A stretch of 64,000 nucleotides of DNA, from assembly GCF_003312875.1 (NCBI RefSeq), contig NZ_CP015163.1, positions 6,944,001 through 7,008,000 of the forward strand, read 5' to 3'. This document shows positions 34,632-42,511 of the stretch, in pieces. The notes under the pieces are model-generated. The model had not been told where the DNA came from and searched no databases. It saw only the letters and a list, made by a program, of their open reading frames with translations. Source of the DNA: Amycolatopsis albispora. Its GTDB lineage: Bacteria; Actinomycetota; Actinomycetes; Mycobacteriales; Pseudonocardiaceae. The first letter of the stretch is position 1; every line of letters starts with the position of its first letter. The position numbers and the translations under genes were made by a program.

Positions 34632-35030
34632 ATGTCCGTCACCACCGCCGCTCCCGCCGCCACGACCGTGACCGGCGGCGGGCTCACCGCCGCGGCCGTC
34701 GCCAGTGCCGCGACCGCGACCGTCGCCGCGGCCGCCGAGTTCGCCGGGATCGCCCCGGTGGTCGGCGGCACGCCGATCCCCGCGTTCGGCTTCGCCGTGC
34801 TGACCGCCATCTGCTCGGTGCTCGGCCTGGTACTGGCGCTGGTGCTGGCGCGCACGGCGAGCCACCCGCGCCGCGCGTTCGTCCGCGCCACCGTCGCGCT
34901 GACCGTGTTGTCACTGGCGCCGGACGTGCTCGCGGACGCGTTGGTGACCACGAAGGCACTGCTCATGCTGACCCACGTGGTCGCCGCCGCGATCGTCATC
35001 CCGGCCGTCGCCCGTCGCCTGCCCGCCTGA
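34632..35030 (+). CDS. DUF6069-like four-helix membrane protein
   Basis: Protein of 132 residues from ATG 34632 behind CGGAGG. Four hydrophobic helices (near 17-37, 49-73, 83-100 and 107-127); very Ala/Val-rich. Family assignment is by pattern; function unknown. It lies 29 bases before the DGPF gene and may be part of that unit, a common setting for small membrane proteins controlled by ECF42 sigma factors (inference). Confidence 0.7.
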   Translation: MSVTTAAPAATTVTGGGLTAAAVASAATATVAAAAEFAGIAPVVGGTPIPAFGFAVLTAICSVLGLVLALVLARTASHPRRAFVRATVALTVLSLAPDVLADALVTTKALLMLTHVVAAAIVIPAVARRLPA

Positions 35031-35059
35031 ATCCCCCGTTTCCCGTGAGGAGTTCCGAG

Positions 35060-35407
35060 ATGAAGCACTACCTGCTCGCCGTCCAGATCGACGAAACCGT
35101 GCCGGAGCCGGAGGACGAGCTGCGGGAGCAGCTGGCCAGGACGGCGAAGGTCAGCGACGAGATCAAGGCCGCCGGGGCGTGGGTGTTCGCCGGTGGGCTG
35201 CTGCCCTCGCACGCCAGCACGGTCGTCCGCCCCGGCAACGGCACCACCACGATGACCGACGGCCCGTTCGCCGAGACGAAGGAGCAGCTCGGCGGGTTCT
35301 GGGTGATCCAGTGCGAGGACCTCGACGAGGCGCTGGCCTGGGCGGACAGGTGCGCGCTGGCGTGCGCGCGCCCGATCGAGGTGCGGCCGTTCGACGACGT
35401 CGTGTGA
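35060..35407 (+). CDS. DGPF-domain (YCII-related) protein
   Basis: Protein of 115 residues starting at ATG 35060 behind GAGGAG. It has the DGPF motif (TDGPFAETKEQLGGFWVI) that names this group and the small alpha/beta fold of YCII. Such proteins are nearly always encoded beside an ECF42 sigma factor, which follows here with a one-base overlap. Biochemical role unknown; they are often targets of their sigma. Confidence 0.93.
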   Translation: MKHYLLAVQIDETVPEPEDELREQLARTAKVSDEIKAAGAWVFAGGLLPSHASTVVRPGNGTTTMTDGPFAETKEQLGGFWVIQCEDLDEALAWADRCALACARPIEVRPFDDVV

Positions 35408-36597
35408 TGAGCGTCGATCTCGACGGCGTCTACCGGGCGGAGTACGGCCGGTGCGTGGCCACGCTGACGCGCCTCCTCGGCGACATCGGGCTCGCCGAGG
35501 AGGCTGTGCAGGACGCGTTCGCGGTGGCCGTCCAGAAGTGGGAAGAGGCGCTGCCCGCCAATCCCGGCGCGTGGATCGTGACCACCGCGCGCAACCGGGC
35601 GATCGACCGGCTGCGCCGGGAGTCCACCCGCGAAGCGCGGCACGCGCAAGCCCTGCTGCTGCACCAATCCGACGAGCCGGAGGAGGTGGGCCCGGTGCGC
35701 GACGACCAGCTCCGCCTGATCTTCACCTGCTGCCACCCGGCGCTCTCGCCGCTCGCGCAGACCGCGCTCACGCTGCGCCTGCTCGGCGGGCTGGAGGTGC
35801 CGGAGATCGCGCGGGCGTACCTGGTGCCGGAGGCGACCATCTCGCAGCGGATCGTCCGGGCGAAGAAGAAGATCCGGGACGCGGGCATCCCGTACCGGGT
35901 GCCGGAGGCGGCGGAGCTGCCCGATCGGCTGGCGCCCGTGCTGACCGTGCTCTATCTGGTGTTCAACGAGGGGTACACCTCGACCTCGGGTGAGCTGGTG
36001 CGGACGGATCTGTGCGCGGAGGCGGTCCGGCTGGCACGGGCGCTGGCCGAGCTGATGCCCGACGAGCCGGAGGTACTCGGGTTGCTGGCGTTGCTGCTGC
36101 TCACCGAGGCGAGGCGGCCGGCGCGGGTGGGGCCGTCGGGGGAGCTGGTGGTGCTCGCGGAGCAGGACCGGTCGTTGTGGAACCGGGCGCTGATCGCGGA
36201 GGGGCACGAGCTGGTGCGGCGGTGCCTGCGGCGGAACCAGCCGGGCCCGTACCAGCTCCAGGCGGCGATCAACGCCGTGCACACCGATGGCGAGGCGACC
36301 GACTGGGCGCAGGTGCTGGCGTTGTACGACCAGCTGCTGCAGCACGCGCCGACGCCGATCGTGGCGCTGAACCGGGCGGTCGCCGTCGCCGAGGTCCACG
36401 GCCCGGCGATGGCGCTGGCCACCATCGAGGACCTGGACCTGCCGGGTTACCACCTGCTGCCCGCGACGCGGGCGGATCTGCTGGCGCGCCTCGGCCGCAC
36501 GGCGGACGCGGCCGCCGCCTACGACGAGGCGATCGAGCTGGCGAAGAACCCGACGGAACGCGCCTTCCTGAAAGGGCGGCGAGCCACACTCGCCTGA
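35407..36597 (+). CDS. ECF42 RNA polymerase sigma factor with C-terminal TPR extension
   Basis: Protein of 396 residues from ATG 35407. Region 2 reads GDIGLAEEAVQDAFAVAVQKW and WIVTTARNRAIDRLRRE; region 4 has TLRLLGGLEVPEIARAYLVP and ATISQRIVRAKKKIR. About 200 residues follow with LTVLYLVFNEGYTSTSGE and tetratricopeptide-like helices, the hallmark of ECF42. The extension is needed for activity in studied members and replaces a classical anti-sigma. Target is presumably the DGPF gene and its neighbour. Confidence 0.95.
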   Translation: MSVDLDGVYRAEYGRCVATLTRLLGDIGLAEEAVQDAFAVAVQKWEEALPANPGAWIVTTARNRAIDRLRRESTREARHAQALLLHQSDEPEEVGPVRDDQLRLIFTCCHPALSPLAQTALTLRLLGGLEVPEIARAYLVPEATISQRIVRAKKKIRDAGIPYRVPEAAELPDRLAPVLTVLYLVFNEGYTSTSGELVRTDLCAEAVRLARALAELMPDEPEVLGLLALLLLTEARRPARVGPSGELVVLAEQDRSLWNRALIAEGHELVRRCLRRNQPGPYQLQAAINAVHTDGEATDWAQVLALYDQLLQHAPTPIVALNRAVAVAEVHGPAMALATIEDLDLPGYHLLPATRADLLARLGRTADAAAAYDEAIELAKNPTERAFLKGRRATLA

Positions 36598-36600
36598 CGC

Positions 36601-36655
36601 GGACACGAATGTGGCTTCCGGGGCCGAATCCGCCCCCAAAGCCACATTCGTGTCC
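36601..36655. repeat. Palindromic repeat, 17-bp arms (family R)
   Basis: GGACACGAATGTGGCTT (36601-36617) is the exact reverse complement of 36639-36655. It begins three bases after the sigma stop. The arms share ACGAATGTGGCTT with the repeats at 36711 and 53272. Confidence 0.95.
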
Positions 36656-36710
36656 TGCCTCGGCGCGCCCGCCGGGCGGTTCGGCGCTGGGCGGCTCGCC
36701 CCCCGCCAAC

Positions 36711-36763
36711 GTCACGAAAGCCACATTCGAGACGCCAAACGTCTCGAAAGCCACATTCGTGAC
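36711..36763. repeat. Palindromic repeat with an inverted internal block (family R)
   Basis: Two 24-base halves (36711-36734 and 36740-36763) around CCAAA. Outer and inner 8-base parts are inverted, but the middle AAGCCACA part is direct: CGAAAGCCACATTCG occurs in both halves in the same orientation. Confidence 0.9.
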
Positions 36764-36916
36764 ACCCGCCCCGCCCGGTCGGAAGTTCACGCTGGGCATC
36801 ACCTGGTTGGCGGTTGGCGGCCCTCCGGGTGACCCTCCAGCGGGGGAGTTATCCACAGAAACCCGAGTTATCCCCCGGGTTGTCCACAGGTTCGAACGGT
36901 GTGGTAGGGCCCCGGC
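36764..36916. other. Remainder of intergenic region after sigma gene
   Basis: With the two repeats it makes 319 bases between the sigma gene and the minus-strand CGNR gene. It contains TTATCCACAG and TTGTCCACAGG, which resemble DnaA-type boxes, but too few to suggest an origin. Nothing else seen. Confidence 0.4.
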
Positions 36917-37390
36917 TCACGACTGGGTGGCGCGTTGCCGCCACGCCCGGGCCTTCTCCCGGTTGCCGCAGGCGCTCATCGAGCACCACGCCCGCGAGCG
37001 GTTCCGCGAACGGTCGTAGAACGCCCACCGGCAGTTGTCCGCCGGGCAGATCTTGATCCGCGCGAACTCCCCGAGCAGCGAAAGCCGCGCCGCCGCCGCG
37101 AGCACCGCGCCCACCGCCGAGTCCGCGACCAGCGACGGGCCGGCCGGGGTCACCGCGATCCGCACCGGCACGTCCACCTCGCCCGCGGTCGCGTGCGGAT
37201 CACCGGCCAGGGCGCGCAGGGATTCCCGCGTCGAACGCGCCTCGCCGACCGGGCCCGGCCGCAGGTCGCGGGCCGCGGCCCAGGCGTGCCACGAGTCGGC
37301 GCCGCGCAGCTCGTCGGTCCCCTCTTCCACATCGACCGTGTTCAGGAAGTCGAGCACCAGCGTGACGTCGGCTTCCGGCGTGGTGCGCAC
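36917..37390 (-). CDS. ABATE/CGNR zinc-finger regulator
   Basis: Protein of 157 residues from GTG 37390. The N-terminal ABATE domain begins with LVLDFLNTVD; the C-terminal CGNR zinc finger is CPADNCRWAFYDRSRN and CSMSACGNREKA (four Cys). These are stress-linked DNA-binding regulators. TACACT lies six bases before the start (leaderless). Divergent from the glyoxalase-fold gene, which may be its target. Confidence 0.92.
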   Translation of the reverse strand: MRTTPEADVTLVLDFLNTVDVEEGTDELRGADSWHAWAAARDLRPGPVGEARSTRESLRALAGDPHATAGEVDVPVRIAVTPAGPSLVADSAVGAVLAAAARLSLLGEFARIKICPADNCRWAFYDRSRNRSRAWCSMSACGNREKARAWRQRATQS

Positions 37391-37479
37391 GTTCCCAGTG
37401 TAGGCACCGAACCGGTTGTGCCCGCCCGCGCTAACCGCCATAATCGAAACACCGGTTACCGACCACGGGAGGAACAACG

Positions 37480-37857
37480 ATGACCACCGCGGTACCCACG
37501 TTCGGCTCGGTGGTGCTCGACTGCGCGGACGCGCCCGAGCTGGCCGCCTTCTACGCCAAGCTGCTCGACTGGCCCGACGCCGACGGCGACGAACAGTGGC
37601 GGACCCTGAGCAACCCGGCGGGCGGTCCCAAGATCGAGTTCCAGCGGGTGGCCGACTTCCGCGCCCCCGACTGGCCGTCGCCGAAGAAGCCGCAGCAGTT
37701 CCACCTCGACCTGACCGTCACCGACCTGGCCGCCGCGCACGAGCGCGCGCTGCACCTCGGCGCCCGCCTGCTCGACGACTCGAACGACCACGACGGCAAG
37801 GGCTTCCGCGTCTACGCCGACCCGGCCGGGCACCCGTTCTGCCTCTGCGCGTGCTGA
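37480..37857 (+). CDS. VOC (glyoxalase/bleomycin-resistance) superfamily protein
   Basis: Protein of 125 residues from ATG 37480 behind GGGAGG. Two beta-alpha-beta units are recognisable: FGSVVLDCADAPELAAFYAKLLDW and a C-terminal YADPAGHPFCLCAC. Metal ligands of VOC enzymes (His/Glu) are present as FHLDLTV and DPAGHPFCL. Could be a lyase, dioxygenase or binding protein. Divergent from the CGNR regulator. Confidence 0.88.
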   Translation: MTTAVPTFGSVVLDCADAPELAAFYAKLLDWPDADGDEQWRTLSNPAGGPKIEFQRVADFRAPDWPSPKKPQQFHLDLTVTDLAAAHERALHLGARLLDDSNDHDGKGFRVYADPAGHPFCLCAC

Positions 37858-37898
37858 GGCGCACCCATGCGGCCCCGGTTATGCGTAGGCTGTGACAC

Positions 37899-38282
37899 GT
37901 GATTTGTCCGAAGTGCCAGAACCAGATGAGGACGCTGAACAAGAACGGCGTCCACCTCGAACAGTGCGGCGGCTGCCGCGGCATCTTCCTCGATGCCGGG
38001 GAGCTGGAGCAGATCGTCGCGGCCGAGGGCTCCTACTACGGCCACGGCGCCCCGCCCGCCTACGCGCCGGGCGGCCACGCCCCGCGCTACGGCGACTCCC
38101 CCAAGCCGTTCCGCCACGGGCACGGTGACTCCCCGCGCCCCTACGGCGGGCACGGTGGTCACGGCTACTCGGACTCGCCTCGCGGGTACCGCGGCGGTCA
38201 CGGCTACGGCGACTCGCCGCGTGCCTACGGCGGGCACGGGCACAAGCGCCGCAAGGGTTTCCTCGAAAACCTCTTCGACTGA
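37899..38282 (+). CDS. TFIIB-type zinc-ribbon protein with Gly/His-rich tail
   Basis: Protein of 127 residues. CPKCQNQM and CGGCRGIFLDAGELEQI form the zf-TFIIB ribbon (residues 3-45). The tail consists of repeats of GHGYGDSPRxY with many His, Gly, Asp and Pro, ending in basic KRRKGFLENLFD. The His-rich tail may bind metal. TAGGCT lies seven bases before GTG 37899 (leaderless). Function unknown; probably RNA or DNA binding. Confidence 0.88.
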   Translation: MICPKCQNQMRTLNKNGVHLEQCGGCRGIFLDAGELEQIVAAEGSYYGHGAPPAYAPGGHAPRYGDSPKPFRHGHGDSPRPYGGHGGHGYSDSPRGYRGGHGYGDSPRAYGGHGHKRRKGFLENLFD

Positions 38283-38295
38283 GCACCGAGTACGC

Positions 38296-38931
38296 GTGCT
38301 CGACCTGAAGATCTGCCCTGGCTGCGGTGACCGGGGCGACTACCCGGTCACCGCCGCGGGCGAACTGTCGTGCCCGCGTTGCGGTCACCACTGGCCGTTC
38401 CGGCGCCTGCCGCTGTTCGCGCTCACCGGGCCCAGCGGCGCGGGCAAGTCCACGGTCGGCCCGCGGCTGGCGGAGAAGCTGAGCGGCCGGGTCGTCGCGC
38501 TGGAGCAGGACGTGCTCTGGACCGGCGTGCTGCGGGAAAGCTCGCCGGACGGCTACGGCACCGGCGCGTTCCGCTCGACCTGGCTGCGGATGGCCGCGAT
38601 GATCCACCAGAGCGGACGGCCGGTGGTGCTCTGCGGCACGGTCGCGCCGCCGGAGTTCGAGCCGCTGCCCGAGCGCGCCTACTTCGACCGCATCCACTAC
38701 CTCGCGTTCGTCGCCGAGCCCGCGGCGCTGGCCGAGCGGCTGCGCGCGCGGCCCGCGTGGCGCGAATGGGACGAGCCCCGCATCGCGGAGATGCTCGAAT
38801 TCAACGATTGGCTGCGCGAATCGGCGGCCACGCTCGACCCGCCGGTGGACCTCTTCGACACCACCACCGCGACCATTGACGACGCGGTGGACCACGCGCT
38901 GCGCTGGATCGAGGCCCGGCTACCCGCCTAA
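38296..38931 (+). CDS. Zinc-ribbon P-loop NTPase/kinase
   Basis: Protein of 211 residues from GTG 38296. An N-terminal zinc ribbon (CPGCG near 7 and CPRCG near 27) precedes a P-loop domain with GPSGAGKST (near 46-54), and GRVVALEQD as a Walker B-like strand. The fold is of small-molecule kinases or AAA-type. Starts 13 bases after the zinc-ribbon gene stop, so the two may be co-transcribed. It converges on the methyltransferase with a 12-base overlap. Substrate unknown. Confidence 0.8.
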   Translation: MLDLKICPGCGDRGDYPVTAAGELSCPRCGHHWPFRRLPLFALTGPSGAGKSTVGPRLAEKLSGRVVALEQDVLWTGVLRESSPDGYGTGAFRSTWLRMAAMIHQSGRPVVLCGTVAPPEFEPLPERAYFDRIHYLAFVAEPAALAERLRARPAWREWDEPRIAEMLEFNDWLRESAATLDPPVDLFDTTTATIDDAVDHALRWIEARLPA

Positions 38932-40065
38932 CGGCCAGCGGTGCGGGCTGTCCGGGGCGTCGAGCCAGAACTCCTGCCGGTCACCGTCGACGGTCAGGCC
39001 GAACCGCCCGCGGTCGGGCTTGCCGAGCCTGCGCCAGCGCACCCGTGCCTGCTCGGCGCGGTCCCAGAGATGACGCGGGCCGCCCTGGGAAACCACCAGG
39101 CGACCGTGCTGCTCGGCGTGCCGCACCCAGGAACCGTCCGGGTGCACCAGGTAGACCACGCCCGCGTCGCCGGGATACGCGGGCAGCACGCCCTCCAGTT
39201 CGAGGCTGGCGAAGAACTCCAGCGGGCTCGACGGGCTCAGCACCGCCGAAATCGGCAGCGAGGTCCGGCGCGTCTCGTCCGGTTCGGCGTCGCGCAACCG
39301 GGACAGCAGGTCGAGCGGGTCGTCGAGCCGGTGGGCTCGCAGCGGCATGAAGCGGCCGTCCTTCGTCAGCACCCGCCCGTGCGCGAGGGCGCCCTCCTCG
39401 GCGACCAGCCGCACCAGGCCCGCGCCGATCGGCCGGTTCAGCGTGGTGACGATCAGCCCGCCCGGCCGCGTCTGCGCCACCCAGTCCGGTGGAATGGCCG
39501 ACACCGCGCAGGTGCACAGCACACGGTCGAACGGCGCGCTGTCAGGCAACCCGCGTGCGCCGTCGCCGGTGACGCAGTCCGGATGGTGGCCCGCTTTGGC
39601 GAGTGCGGCGGAGGCGGTGCGCACCAGTGCCGGGTCGATGTCCACAGTGGACACATTCGCGTCGCCGAGGCGGTGGCACAGCAGCGCGGTGTTGTACCCG
39701 GTGCCGGTGCCGACCTCCAGCACGCGTGCCCGGTCGCCGGTGCGCAGCTCCTCGAGCATGATCGCCATGATCGTCGGCATGCTGGACGAGCAGGTCGGCG
39801 TGCCGGGCACCGGGCCGTCCGCCCGTGCCCGCTCCCACGCCGACTCGTCGCCGTCGAGCTGGGTGACCAGCACCTGGTCGGCGTAGACCTGGTCGAGCCA
39901 GCCGTCGTCGCCCTCGGCCACGGCGCGCCAGCCGCCGCCGGTCGCGGCGAAGAACCGCGGCACGAACAGCTCGCGCGGCACCGCCGCGAAGGCCTCGGCC
40001 CAGGCGGGCTCGGTCAGCGCACCGGTCCGCCGCAGCCGGGCCGCCAGTGCTTGGCACCGATCCAT
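38920..40065 (-). CDS. PCMT-like SAM-dependent methyltransferase
   Basis: Protein of 381 residues. Starts LARRLRRTGALTEPAW-like, then VPRELFVPRFF and the SAM loop VLEVGTGTGYNTALL, a standard protein-L-isoaspartate O-methyltransferase core. PCMT enzymes are ~210 residues; this has a ~170-residue C-terminal extension. Such long members often modify peptides (for example in ATP-grasp systems), but no partner is nearby. ATG 40065 follows TAACCT at six bases (leaderless). Divergent from the XRE-hbhA unit. Confidence 0.85.
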   Translation of the reverse strand: MDRCQALAARLRRTGALTEPAWAEAFAAVPRELFVPRFFAATGGGWRAVAEGDDGWLDQVYADQVLVTQLDGDESAWERARADGPVPGTPTCSSSMPTIMAIMLEELRTGDRARVLEVGTGTGYNTALLCHRLGDANVSTVDIDPALVRTASAALAKAGHHPDCVTGDGARGLPDSAPFDRVLCTCAVSAIPPDWVAQTRPGGLIVTTLNRPIGAGLVRLVAEEGALAHGRVLTKDGRFMPLRAHRLDDPLDLLSRLRDAEPDETRRTSLPISAVLSPSSPLEFFASLELEGVLPAYPGDAGVVYLVHPDGSWVRHAEQHGRLVVSQGGPRHLWDRAEQARVRWRRLGKPDRGRFGLTVDGDRQEFWLDAPDSPHRWPLGG

Positions 40066-40105
40066 CCACCCAGGTTAGTCCGGTGACGCACACCTCACTC
40101 GATGG

Positions 40106-40126
40106 TTGCAAGCAGAGTGCTTGCAA
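40106..40126. promoter_or_regulatory. Operator in front of XRE gene
   Basis: TTGCAAG and CTTGCAA (40106-40112 and 40120-40126) form a perfect inverted repeat with seven bases between. It overlaps the region where the XRE-hbhA promoter and that of the divergent methyltransferase would lie. Confidence 0.7.
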
Positions 40127-40178
40127 TAGCTAGCACTGCCGCGTACCGTCGGTGGTGTCGAGAGGAGAGGTTCCGCGG

Positions 40179-40604
40179 ATGACCGACCAGGGCAAGCCGA
40201 TGGAGAAGGTCGCGGACATCGCTTCCGACATCGGCGAGTACATCCGGCAGCAGCGCAACAGCGCGAAGATCTCGTTGCGCCAGCTGTCCAAGCTCGCCGG
40301 GGTTTCCAACCCGTACTTGAGCCAGATCGAGCGCGGGGTGCGCAAGCCCAGCGCGGAGATCCTGCAGCAGATCGCGAAGGGTCTGCGCATCTCCGCCGAA
40401 GCGCTCTACGTGCAGGCCGGGATTCTCGACCTGCCGAAGGGCGGGCCGGTCGGCGACGCCATCCGCGCCGACACCGAGCTCACCGAGCGCCAGAAGCAGG
40501 TCCTGCTCGACGTGTACGAGTCCTTCCGCCGCGAGAACCATGTGGCCGAAGCGACCGCCAAGCCACCAGCCACCGCTGGCGAAGAGACCACCAGCAAGGA
40601 GTGA
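40179..40604 (+). CDS. XRE-family regulator (Rv0474-like)
   Basis: Protein of 141 residues from ATG 40179 behind GAGGAGAGG. The helix-turn-helix is SLRQLSKLAGVSNPYLSQIE with RGVRKPSAEILQQIAKGL. It is the counterpart of M. tuberculosis Rv0474, immediately upstream of hbhA (Rv0475), as here with 8 bases. The 7-7-7 inverted repeat in front fits autoregulation. The C-terminal tail is Ala/Glu-rich. Confidence 0.92.
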   Translation: MTDQGKPMEKVADIASDIGEYIRQQRNSAKISLRQLSKLAGVSNPYLSQIERGVRKPSAEILQQIAKGLRISAEALYVQAGILDLPKGGPVGDAIRADTELTERQKQVLLDVYESFRRENHVAEATAKPPATAGEETTSKE

Positions 40605-40612
40605 GGAACCAG

Positions 40613-41320
40613 ATGAGCACCCCCACCAGCAACCGCACCGAAGAAGCCCGCAAGAACCTGAACACCGCGCTGGAGCAGGTCCGCACGCCGCTGCTCGCCG
40701 CGCTCGGCGCCGGCAACCTGGCCGCCGAGGCCGTGGCCGAGGCCGTGAACAAGGCGAAGGCCCGCGTGACCGAGGGCAGCGAGACCGCCCGCAAGAACAT
40801 CGAAGAGCTGCCCGCCGACGTGGAAAGCCTTCGCGGGAAGCTGGACCCGGCCGAGCTGCGCAAGCTGATCGACGAGTACACCGACGCGGCGCTGAAGCTG
40901 TACCACAAGCTGGCCGAGTCCGGTGAGCAGGCGTGGGACCGCTTCGCCGCGCAGCCGCAGGTCAAGAACGTGATCGACCAGCTGGAAGAGGTCGTGCACA
41001 CGGTCGAGGAGCGCGTCGAGGGCGTGACCACCGAGACCCGCGAGCGCGTCGAGGACGTGCTGGGCAAGGTGACCCGCAAGACCCGCTCGGTGGGCGAGAA
41101 GACCGCCCGCACCGTGGAGAAGGTCGCCGACGAGGCCGCCGAGTCCGTCGAGGACCTCGGTGAGGACGTGGCCCACGAGGTCCGCAGCGCCAGCCGCAAG
41201 GCCGCCAACCGGACCGCGCCGAAGCCGGCCACCGCCGCCCGTCGCACCGCGGCCACCAGCACCACCAAGAAGAGCACCGGCAGCACCGGCAACACCGCCG
41301 CCCCGAAGACCGACAAGTAG
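40613..41320 (+). CDS. hbhA: Heparin-binding hemagglutinin-like protein (HbhA family)
   Basis: Protein of 235 residues. The middle (~60-165) is a long amphipathic coiled coil (PAELRKLIDEYTDAALKLYH and TRERVEDVLGKV), and the C-terminal ~50 residues are Lys/Ala/Thr/Pro-rich (KPATAARRTAATSTTKKS), the heparin-binding tail in mycobacterial HbhA. It has no signal peptide, as in HbhA. It may be a lipid-associated surface protein. Followed by an 11-bp hairpin. Confidence 0.85.
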   Translation: MSTPTSNRTEEARKNLNTALEQVRTPLLAALGAGNLAAEAVAEAVNKAKARVTEGSETARKNIEELPADVESLRGKLDPAELRKLIDEYTDAALKLYHKLAESGEQAWDRFAAQPQVKNVIDQLEEVVHTVEERVEGVTTETRERVEDVLGKVTRKTRSVGEKTARTVEKVADEAAESVEDLGEDVAHEVRSASRKAANRTAPKPATAARRTAATSTTKKSTGSTGNTAAPKTDK

Positions 41321-41341
41321 GGTCTTCCGGCACGGTTTCCG

Positions 41342-41374
41342 CAGGCCCCGGCCCCCTTGAGGAGCCGGGGCCTG
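41342..41374 (+). terminator. Terminator after hbhA
   Basis: CAGGCCCCGGC (41342-41352) pairs with GCCGGGGCCTG (41364-41374) across an 11-base loop; no T-run. Confidence 0.8.
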
Positions 41375-41407
41375 AGGTGTTCGCCCGGTTTGCCGTACCC
41401 TGGCAGC

Positions 41408-41704
41408 GTGCCGTTAATCGCAATGTGGATCGTCGACATCATCCACTGGGCCGGGGTGGTGGCTGGCGCGTTCGCCTTCCTGCATTCGCTGACCCAGCGG
41501 GCGGACGCCTACACCGCGGCGGACCGCAAGACCAAGCCGATCTGGATGGCCATCACCGGTGGCAGCACCGCGGCGATGGCGCTGTTCGGCTTCTACGGGC
41601 CGGGCATGATCTTCTGGCTGGCCGGGCTGGTCGCCTCGCTGGTCTACATCGTGGACGTCCGCCCGAAACTGATCGAGGTCCAGCGCGGCGGCCACAACTG
41701 GTGA
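41408..41704 (+). CDS. DUF2516 membrane protein (Rv0476-like)
   Basis: Protein of 98 residues from GTG 41408 with TACCCT six bases upstream (leaderless). Three hydrophobic segments, with AFLHSLTQRADAYTAADRKTK in the first loop, the DUF2516 sign. The order XRE, HbhA, DUF2516 matches M. tuberculosis Rv0474-0476. Function unknown. It has its own promoter after the hbhA terminator. Confidence 0.9.
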   Translation: MPLIAMWIVDIIHWAGVVAGAFAFLHSLTQRADAYTAADRKTKPIWMAITGGSTAAMALFGFYGPGMIFWLAGLVASLVYIVDVRPKLIEVQRGGHNW

Positions 41705-41768
41705 CTAGGCCTGCCCCTCGCCCACCACCACCCTCAACGGACGCTTCGCGCGTTACTAACCTGGCGGG

Positions 41769-42323
41769 GTGACTCGCACCTGGACCATCGCCGGTTCCCT
41801 GTCCGTCGAACCGGCCACGCAGCGCACCGACCTGCTCGCCGAGCCCGTGGCCAAGGCACTGGCCGCGCTGGAGAACCACCGCGAAGAGGCCGGCGTCGCC
41901 CCGATCGATCCCGAACTCGCCGACACGGCCGCCTTCTGCGAGGCCTACGGCTCCCCGCTCGCCGCTTCCGCCAACTGCGTGGTGGTCTCCGGCAAGCGCG
42001 CCGGTGAGGTCCGCTACGCCGCCGCCATGGTGCTCGCCACCACGCGCGCGGACGTGAACAACGTGATCAAGCGCCGCCTCGACGTGCGCAAGGCCAGTTT
42101 CGCGCCGATGGCCGAGGCGGTCGAGCTGACCGGCATGGAGTACGGCGGCATCACCCCGGTCGGACTGCCGGAGGGCTGGCCGATCCTGGTGGACAAGGCC
42201 GTGGCCGAGGCACCCGAACTGGTCGTCGGCAGCGGCATCCGCGGCAGCAAGCTGCTGGTCAGCGGTGCGCTGCTGGCTTCGCTGCCGGGCGCGGAGGTGG
42301 TCGAGGACCTGGGCAAGGTTTGA
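41769..42323 (+). CDS. YbaK/ProX-type aminoacyl-tRNA deacylase
   Basis: Protein of 184 residues. The family's substrate pocket strands are seen at NCVVVSGKRAGEVRYAAAMVL and DVNNVIKRRLDVRKASFAPM, followed by the glycine-rich GITPVGLPEGWPILVD. These proteins clear mischarged tRNA (Cys-tRNAPro or Ala-tRNAPro) in trans. GTG 41769 has TAACCT six bases upstream. Confidence 0.85.
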   Translation: MTRTWTIAGSLSVEPATQRTDLLAEPVAKALAALENHREEAGVAPIDPELADTAAFCEAYGSPLAASANCVVVSGKRAGEVRYAAAMVLATTRADVNNVIKRRLDVRKASFAPMAEAVELTGMEYGGITPVGLPEGWPILVDKAVAEAPELVVGSGIRGSKLLVSGALLASLPGAEVVEDLGKV

Positions 42324-42511
42324 GTTGTCTGCCGCGCCTTCGGCGCGACCTCGCGTGCGGGGCGGCTGACGTTGGCTGGGCTGGAAGTTGGGGGCCTGCC
42401 GTGCCATGGCCTGGTGGCTGGCGCGAACCCGCGGCGGGGGTGGCCGGGTGGGGGTGCCCCGGCGGTGGCAGGCTGGGCGCAGCCAGCAACCGTCCGTGAA
42501 GGAGCAGTTCT

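Noticed and set aside
35068..36645. Minus-strand frame of 525 codons opposite the ECF42 sigma
   Set aside because: The plus-strand sigma has clear regions 2 and 4 and the TPR extension; the N-terminal part of this frame is a translated palindromic repeat.
36841..36893. DnaA-like boxes (TTATCCACAG, TTGTCCACAGG) suggesting an origin
   Set aside because: Only two or three copies, no AT-rich region, and no dnaA/dnaN next to them.
38920..40065. PCMT-like methyltransferase as part of a graspetide (RiPP) cluster
   Set aside because: No ATP-grasp ligase or precursor peptide is within several kilobases.
42333..42347. CGCGCC-TTC-GGCGCG hairpin after the YbaK-type gene as a riboswitch
   Set aside because: It is a short stem-loop consistent with a weak terminator; no conserved aptamer core is visible.
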